From: Notolepis coatsorum
Taxonomy: Eukaryota; Chordata; Actinopteri; Aulopiformes; Paralepididae
NCBI GenBank assembly: GCA_963971535.1
Contig: OZ020598.1
Span: 88,233,985 to 88,297,984, forward strand
Length of the DNA: 64,000 nucleotides
Direction of reading: 5' to 3'
The position numbers and the translations under genes were made by a program. Position 1 is the first letter of the stretch. Every line of letters starts with the position of its first letter. This document shows, piece after piece, positions 58,053 through 64,000 of this stretch. The notes beneath the pieces are model-generated. The model searched no databases and was not told the origin of the DNA. It was given only the letters and a program-made list of their open reading frames with translations.

Positions 58053-58275
58053 CTTCAATATAAAAGTTGAACAGTTTAATCCATAAATATTGTACAGCTT
58101 GTTATGTAAGTCAGGTTTCTAATGTGGGTGCAAAGAAGATCTGCAAACAACCCCAGACAACCAGCTGATCTCACTGAATCCAAATCAAACGGTGGGGAAA
58201 TGAAAAATAAATCCACCTTCTCGTCTGGCAGCCATGCAGAAGTCATCCTGAATCCCAGCCAGCAGCCAGGGTCCA
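58053..58275. other. Unassigned spacer
   Basis: AT-rich flank; nothing recognised. Confidence 0.4.
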
Positions 58276-58306
58276 AACGTGTGTGCGTGTGTGTGTGTGT
58301 GTGCGT

Positions 58307-58398
<92 letters not shown>

Positions 58399-58440
58399 GT
58401 GTGTGTGTGTTTTTATGTGTGAGTGCTTGCGTATGTGTGT
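58276..58440. repeat. (GT)n microsatellite
   Basis: About 135 bp of GT with scattered GC interruptions; a second short GT run at 58495-58512. Confidence 0.96.
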
Positions 58441-58512
58441 GTTGCTCTGGATTTCTTTCAGCCAGGGCCAAAATGTCGGACAAGATGGCAAGATAGTGTG
58501 TGTGTGTGTGTG

Positions 58513-59328
58513 TTGTGTCTTTAATAATTTAGACTTCATATTGCCTCGATTAATCAAGATCCAGATGATTATTATTAATACTCAGATGAATTTACGTGAA
58601 TAATTTATAAACTGGATTGACTATTAAGTCATTAATAAGAAAGGGGCATTTGTTACGATGGGGTGGCGAGGGAAGGAGAGGACAACCCAATATGCGGAAT
58701 GGAGTGGAAGGAGGAAACGGAGACGGCAGTTTGCTCTTCTCAAGGACTGTGTTCTCTTTATTATAAGAACCGTGAGAGCGATACTAGGTCACAAGACCAA
58801 AACATAAGTAAAGAGGCTGATAAATAAACAAACATAAAGACGGGTGAAGGTTACAAAAGAACATAAAAGGCGAACTGAGAACTCGAAAATAAACAAGCAA
58901 CAAAACAGAACACTAATATACACTTACTTAGACAGTACAACACTACAGGGCAAGGACGACGTCGACAGGAACAGGGTTAACGGAGGAATGTCACCACCAA
59001 GGACGCGAGAAGTGGGGGTGCGACGGGTGCTCCAGCACCCCCTGCTGGCGGGGAGGGTAACTGCAACTGCAAGGTGGTTTTGGCCTTTATTCCATTGGAA
59101 TACCGACGCTACTCAATGTCATAGAGCGGAACGGCACTGCAGATTTACCCTATTCTTGGAATTCATTGCCAGATCCATAGGGGCGCTGTCTCGATAATGC
59201 AGTGTTATTAAAACAGCGTGTAGCCACTCATGAACCGGTTGGGATTCGAATAGACGCGGCCTGGAAGCGTCAACGCGGAACTGGAAATCCGTTGGTAAAA
59301 TAAATAGCGGCCTGGAATAGTTTTTGTT
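58513..59328. other. Unassigned, possibly repeat-derived
   Basis: About 58650-59050 has the look of a dispersed repeat (TGTGTTCTCTTTATTATAAG, GGTCACAAGACCAAAACATA), but no ends or second copy were found in the window. Confidence 0.35.
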
Positions 59329-59607
59329 TTGGGACAATTCGCAGTAAAGGAATATATCTGTCGGCGATGTTGTATGCGGGAACGAATTGCAGAGAGGGAG
59401 GACTGTCTGAAGTGGAGAGTGTGTTTACTTGTGTCTCAGAAAAGAAATGTCTCATCTGATTTCTTTAATAATAATAACCTGGACTTGCTGCAGCATATGC
59501 ATCCGGATATTCTGGACTCACTGGACATTCATGTTGTCATGAAGGAGTTTATTTCCACCACTCCTGAACGCAAGACCACCTTCTGTGTTTTACCGTCTTC
59601 GGAATAG
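59329..59607 (+). CDS. Hypothetical short frame, possible first exon
   Basis: 92 codons. Contains CRRCCMRERIAEREDCLKW and NLDLLQHMHPDILDSLDIHV; not repetitive and not recognised. The start here is a TTG-type codon, so the real start, if any, is probably one of the internal ATGs (about 59374). The stop TAG lies within GGAATAGGTAATGTG, so a splice donor GGTAATG could end an exon one base after it. May be chance or part of a transposon gene. Confidence 0.25.
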   Translation: MGQFAVKEYICRRCCMRERIAEREDCLKWRVCLLVSQKRNVSSDFFNNNNLDLLQHMHPDILDSLDIHVVMKEFISTTPERKTTFCVLPSSE

Positions 59608-59744
59608 GTAATGTGTGTTATTATTATTATAGCTCCTGCAGCTATTGTTGTTGCGACAGTGACACAGAGGGCGCAACAGCCAGATGGGGTAAGCTGGGCT
59701 GTGATGTGTGCATCAGAACGCTCAGAGCGCGGAGTTGGGCAGCT

Positions 59745-59925
59745 GTTTTGATTGAAAAGTTTGATTGAAAAGTTTATTAACAGATTGCAGAATGGGTACA
59801 GTACAGTACAGCTCAATACATACAATTGTTAAGGGGATGCAGACCAGAGAAAGACTTTCGTCTTGTTTACATCAGGGACCGTCCCCCATTTTCAATTCAT
59901 CATAGTATCCTAGTGAACGAGAGTG
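59745..59925. repeat. Unsplit copy of the repeat holding DNA transposon copy 1
   Basis: TACAATTGTTAAGGGGATGC and AGACCAGAGAAAGACTTTCG match 5553-5575 plus 7093-7115 read together. The repeat opens with TTGATTGAAAAGTTTATTAA. Confidence 0.8.
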
Positions 59926-60588
59926 TTGGTTATGACTGACAGACATGTGGAGCTGTTTGCAGATAGCGAGCATTTTGACGTGTTGCGTGGTGGCGATGTC
60001 TCGCAGACAATACAACTACAAGTATAATTATATAATATATATATTTTATATAAAAAAAAAATTATATAAAAAAAAAAGATTTTATCAAAAACAATCGATA
60101 TCTCAGCACCCCCACTCCCCGCGGACTTCTCGCGCCCCTGGTCACCACACAGAGAAGCAGACCGAACACACATATACACAGACTAATTACAAGTGGCCAC
60201 AGCTGGCCAGGCCAGTTTAAAACACACAACAACCAACTAAACACAAAAGCAATTACAAAACCACAAGCAGACAGGGGAAACACATCACACAAGGGAAGGA
60301 ACATTCAATAACACACACCATAAAATAACATTAATTATATTCAGCAATATAGTCAATATCGGTGTGAAGATTGCCTGCACCATTTGGGTCATCTGGCCAC
60401 TAGAGGGAGGTAGGAGACCAGGTAGGGGACCACTGTTCCTACTGTGACCACAATTTACATTGTGGCCACAGTTTCCATTGTCCTCCCTGGAACCGTTACA
60501 GGCATTACTCCATTTCACTAGAGAACTGCGTACAGTATATCCAAGAAAATCCACAAATTGACCACATGTATCAGTTTAATGCTCTAAA
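59926..60588. other. No gene recognised
   Basis: A- and T-rich run at about 60020-60080, otherwise unassigned. Short frames without motifs. Confidence 0.45.
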
Positions 60589-61113
60589 AGCTGTTCATCC
60601 TTTTTTTTATCCACTTTTTCTCACATTTAAAAATTTTCTCCCATCCCAATTTTCGTATCATCCAATTCAACCCTCCCCTGTCTTTGAACGCTGTTTCATG
60701 CCTCCCACAAGCCAGCTGCAATGTGGACTAAGTCATACATAGCATGAGTCCCCTCCGATACTCGAGGTAACAGCAGTCGCATCTTTCCACCTGCGCGGCT
60801 CGATCTTTCAGCATCAGGGGTCTGGGCTTTGGAGGGGCCCCGCCCCCGTCGCTTCCTGATTCTACTGCGCAGGCGCACCAACCGACCTGTAGGAATCGCT
60901 GTCCACAACGCCCGATCCCAGATTCCCCACCCATCAGTTTCCCACCCCCTAATACTGCCAATGTGTATTAGTGCGGACGACCAGCTAAACTGAAAGCAAT
61001 GTGGAGCGCTGGGCTCGAACAGGGAGGCGAACCTGTTCGAGCCCAGTCTCCAGTATTCGTGGTGAGCGCCTTGCCCACTGCACCACGTAGCCGCCCTAGC
61101 TGTTCGTCCTTTT
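60589..61113 (-). mobile_element. tRNA-derived SINE (family 1, copy 2) with 16-bp target duplication
   Basis: The SINE proper is 60605-61097, on the minus strand. AGCTGTTCATCCTTTT (60589-60604) and AGCTGTTCGTCCTTTT (61098-61113) flank it with one mismatch. The body matches 22827-23287 (for example, plus strand, CTCCCATCCCAATTTTCGTA). The B-box region carries an extra inverted copy of itself, TGGGCTCGAACAGG...CCTGTTCGAGCCCA (61010-61045). Confidence 0.88.
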
Positions 61114-61427
61114 CAGATAGGGTTGCATGAAGCTTCCTGAGAGAGATTATTTCACATATCAAATACATTTACTAACTAATAGGGAGGTGTAGTCTGACCT
61201 TTAGTTTCCCGCACGGTCCACCCGTATAGGGATTTATCATTAGGAAAATGGATTATCGGCTATGGTAACAATTCTTCTGCCTCATGAACATTGGCAAGCT
61301 TTCCATTTTTGCACAAAATGAGTTCCCTTCTATCACTAACATTATTTTTGGTTGAAATAAAGGTAGTTGGTTTTTAATTTGTCGTTAAAAAAGAACTACA
61401 CTTACCAGTAGAACACCTGTAGCTCAG
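61114..61427. other. Unassigned; left part of a dispersed repeat
   Basis: 61340-61390 shares ATAAAGGTAGTT and TTTTTAATTTGTCG with 32030-32065. Confidence 0.4.
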
Positions 61428-61705
61428 TGCTGTCGCCGTCAGCAGCGCCAGAGAGAAGTGTAGTTCCTCAGTGAACGAAAACATAAACGTTGTTATTTTG
61501 CTACCTTTGCAATTAATTGTGATTTTTTTTCATGTTGAGCTATAGATTGTGGATGAATACACACAGAAAGGTACACCATGCCAATGTTCATGCTTTATTT
61601 GTTTTAAACGAGACGATTTAAAAATGGATCCATTGGAAATACATGGTGATTTCAAGAGGGGTGGACCGCGCTGGAAACAGCAATGACGTAACCATTACAC
61701 CTCCT
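61428..61705. repeat. Unclassified dispersed repeat, short copy
   Basis: Matches 33910-34192, including GTGAACGAAAACATAAACGT and GGTACACCATGCCAATGTTC and the final TTACACCTCC. Confidence 0.75.
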
Positions 61706-61817
61706 TATACAGACAAACAAGCACACAAAGTAAGAATAGAACTAGACATGTGGAGCGAGTTTATCACGCCGTCCAACATCTCTGCGTAGGAGTGTGAGGT
61801 ATTGCAATAATCCAACA
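61706..61817. other. Short spacer
   Basis: Nothing recognised. Confidence 0.4.
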
Positions 61818-62424
61818 GAAGAGAGTGAGAAAGAGAGAATGCCTGATGTTGCAGAGAGTGAGAGAGAGAGACCGCCTGGTGTTTTCTAGTCCATAAAGCT
61901 GCAGAGAGTGAGAGAGAGAGACCGCCTGATGTGTTCTAGTCCATAAAGCTGCAGAGAGTGAGAGAGAGAGAGAGAGAGACCGCCTGATGTGTTCTAGTCC
62001 ACAAAGCTGCAGAGAGTGAGAGAGAGAGACCGCCTAATGTGTTCTATCTAGTCCACAAAGCTGCAGAGAGTGATAGAGAGAGACCGCCTGGTGTTTTCTA
62101 GTCCACAAAGCTGCAGATAGTGAGAGAGAGAGACCGCCTGGTGTTTTCTAGTCCACAAAGCTGCAGATAGTGCGAGAGAGAGACCGCATAATGTGTTCTA
62201 TCTAGTCCATAAAGCTGCAGAGAGTGAGAGAGAGAGACCGCCTAATGTGTTCTAGTCCATAAAGCTGCAGAGAGTGAGAGAGAGAGACCGCCTGATGTGT
62301 TCTAGTCCACAAAGCTGCAGATAGTGCGAGAGAGAGACCGCCTAATGTGTTCTATCTAGTCCATAAAGCTGCAGAGAGTGAGAGAGAGAGACCGCCTGGT
62401 GTTTTCTAGTCCACAAAGCTGCAG
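61818..62424. repeat. 50-56-bp minisatellite (about 11 units)
   Basis: Unit CTGCAGAGAGTGAGAGAGAG plus AGACCGCCTGATGTGTTCTA plus GTCCATAAAG. Variants: TGATGTG/TAATGTG/TGGTGTT, CATAAAG/CACAAAG, and CTA or CTATCTA before GTCC. Confidence 0.94.
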
Positions 62425-62481
62425 GTGAATCAATCTTCACCCACACTGTCATTGGTCCAGTTGAAACAAGTTTTCACCTCA

Positions 62482-63019
62482 GTAACTGTCATGTCCCCTG
62501 TGTCCTAGTGCCGTTGTCTCTGTGTGGGTATGTGGGAAGTGATTACAGAATTGGAACCTGGTGTGGAGGCAGTCCCTGAGGCATCCACAGCTGCTGACGA
62601 TCGGCAATCAACTGACTACTAGTACCCAGCCCATACTGCAAGACGGCGCCAGATTGTATTCTCAGCTAACCCATTCAGTGTTCGTTTTTGCTTGTAGCCT
62701 GTTTATTCCTGTACCTGTCCTGCCACGTCTAATCGCTCCTGTCCTCCCTTGTCTCTAGTCCACTACCTGGCTCCCCTCCCAGCGTTCATCCTGGATCCCG
62801 TGTATGACCCTCGCTCGTCGGACTACCCTGCTCCTGGATCTCCCTGTGAACTGTCTGTGTTGCCCGCCTCTCTACGAACCTCCGCCTATCGGACTACGAT
62901 TCTCCCGGATCATCCCACGCACTGTCTAAGAACCCGGCCTCGTCTTTGAACTCACGCTTGTCCAGTTGTCTGCTCTCTCTCTCTGCACTAGAGTCTCACG
63001 GTCAAACCTTAACAGTAAC
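62482..63019 (+). mobile_element. Solo LTR of a Ty3/gypsy element
   Basis: The LTR proper is 62487-63014 (528 bp), opening TGTCATGTCCCC and closing GTCAAACCTTAACA, with GTAAC on both sides (62482-62486, 63015-63019). Its end resembles that of the LTR at 4399-5496 (GTCAAACCATAACA). The internal part is gone, as happens by LTR-LTR recombination. Confidence 0.85.
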
Positions 63020-63136
63020 TCTCAGTATGAGGGGAAATGCCTCAGTTTGAGCAGTATTCACAGCCCGGTATGAGCAAGTCTCCAGACCTACTAGTCAATC
63101 AGTCAGTAGACAGTATATACAGTATATGGTATATAT
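63020..63136. other. Unassigned spacer
   Basis: Short TA-rich repeats (ATATACAGTATATGG); no gene. Confidence 0.4.
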
Positions 63137-63262
63137 GGTCGGTACCTTGCATGGTTGCCTCCGCCATTGGTGTATGAATGTGTGAGTGAATGGGTCAAAT
63201 ATGAGGAACAAATTGTAAAGCGCTTTGTATAAAAGTGCTATATAAATGCAGCCATTTACCCT
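63137..63262 (+). mobile_element. tRNA-derived SINE (family 2), 3' part
   Basis: GGTACCTTGCATGGTTGCCT, then CCATTGGTGTATGAATGTGT and the LINE-like tail TTGTAAAGCGCTTTGTATAA with CTATATAAATGCAGCCATTT. Overlaps the end of the copy at 52566. Confidence 0.75.
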
Positions 63263-63730
63263 ATATTTAATACAGTATATAGAGTATATATTAAAGTAGC
63301 AAGCAAATCATACAGTGAGATTTGTAACATGATTCTGATCAAAATTACATCAAACACGACATCCATGTGACGTTACTATATGCTGCAGTGTTGGATTAGA
63401 TTAGATTAGATTCGAATGTAGTCACCGTACAGCACAACGAAAATAAATTGGCATCTAACCAGAGTGCAAGGTAACAGTAAAGTACAGTAAAGGCTAAAAC
63501 ACTGAGAATCACACGTTTAAAGGGGAACTATTTTACTATTCCTAGCACTATTTGGGCAACTTTACACAATTCCTGTGAGTCTATTGAAGACATCTGTACG
63601 GTTTTTTTCAAAAAAATGCATTGGTTTATATTTCTAATCAAGTACTCAAAACCATCATTTTTCAGCCACAAGAAATCAGGCTGTTATGGCCTGGCTCCGC
63701 CCATAAGCACTTTGAGTGACAATCAGTCCA
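63263..63730. other. No gene recognised
   Basis: Short ATTAG repeats at 63395-63412; otherwise unassigned AT-rich sequence. Confidence 0.45.
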
Positions 63731-63781
63731 CAGAGAGAGAGTGACAGTCAGTCGAGAGAGAGAGAGAGAGTGACAGTCAGT

Positions 63782-63824
<43 letters not shown>
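63731..63824. repeat. (GA)n microsatellite with repeated GTGACAGTCAGTCGA
   Basis: Two GTGACAGTCAGTC blocks alternate with GA runs; the last run is about 44 bp. Confidence 0.93.
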
Positions 63825-63826
<2 letters not shown>

Positions 63827-63990
63827 ACGGTGGTGGACTTCCTCGAGAGGGAGAGGGAGACACGCAGAGTGTTTACAGTTCTCTCTCTCTCGGTTCGGGA
63901 GCATGGGCTGTAGCGCAGCACGGTGGTGGACTTCCTCGAGAGGGAGAGGGAGAGGGAGACACGCAGAGTGTTTACAGTTCTCTCGCTCTC
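63825..63990. repeat. 93-bp tandem duplication
   Basis: GCACGGTGGTGGACTTCCTC at 63825 and again at 63918, each followed by the same GAGAGGGAGAGGGAGACACG and TTTACAGTTCTCTC. The second unit runs to near the window end. Confidence 0.88.
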
Positions 63991-64000
63991 GCTCGGCGGG

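Overview
This is eukaryotic DNA, most likely from a ray-finned (teleost) fish, and it is almost wholly transposons and tandem repeats. The evidence for a fish is the element mix: a chromodomain Ty3/gypsy (sushi-like) element, a BEL/Pao element, a DIRS element, L2/Rex-like and L1-like LINEs, DANA/Mermaid-type and other tRNA-derived SINEs, and very long GA/CT/GT microsatellites. I found no convincing host protein-coding gene. Every long reading frame with a recognisable product belongs to a mobile element.

Layout. 1-5.5 kb: a whole-looking Ty3/gypsy chromovirus lacking only most of its 5' LTR, which lies outside the window. 5.5-7.1 kb: a non-autonomous DNA transposon inserted in an older repeat; its empty site occurs again near 59.85 kb. 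7.1-10.9 kb: LINE fragments and a perfect 74-bp inverted repeat. 10.9-11.7 kb: a Mutator-like foldback element with a 9-bp target duplication. 11.8-13.9 kb: a broken L2/CR1-like LINE. 14-17.6 kb: mostly unassigned, with a promoter-like GC-rich patch near 15.2 kb and one SINE. 17.7-22.1 kb: a short Ty3/gypsy element with two LTRs and one gag-protease frame. 22.2-30.9 kb: a tandem duplication whose first copy was split by a 5.6-kb insertion holding a 22-bp minisatellite and a broken L1.

31-34.8 kb: a dispersed repeat, then a LINE fragment that carries a tiny piggyBac-like MITE. 34.9-52.5 kb is a nested stack: a 30-bp minisatellite is split by an old BEL/Pao fragment, which is split by a second copy of the 5.6-kb DNA transposon, which is split by a very young BEL/Pao element with near-identical 1405-bp LTRs. 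52.8-58.05 kb: a DIRS element with inverted ends and an internal circle junction; it carries a gag frame and a 5S rRNA-like sequence. 58-64 kb: microsatellites, a second copy of the 22.8-kb SINE, a 50-odd-bp minisatellite, a solo LTR with its target duplication, and unassigned sequence.

Because the window holds several empty sites and target duplications, the order of many insertions can be read directly. The youngest dated event is the BEL/Pao insertion. All similarity statements come from reading the sequence by eye; no database search was run.
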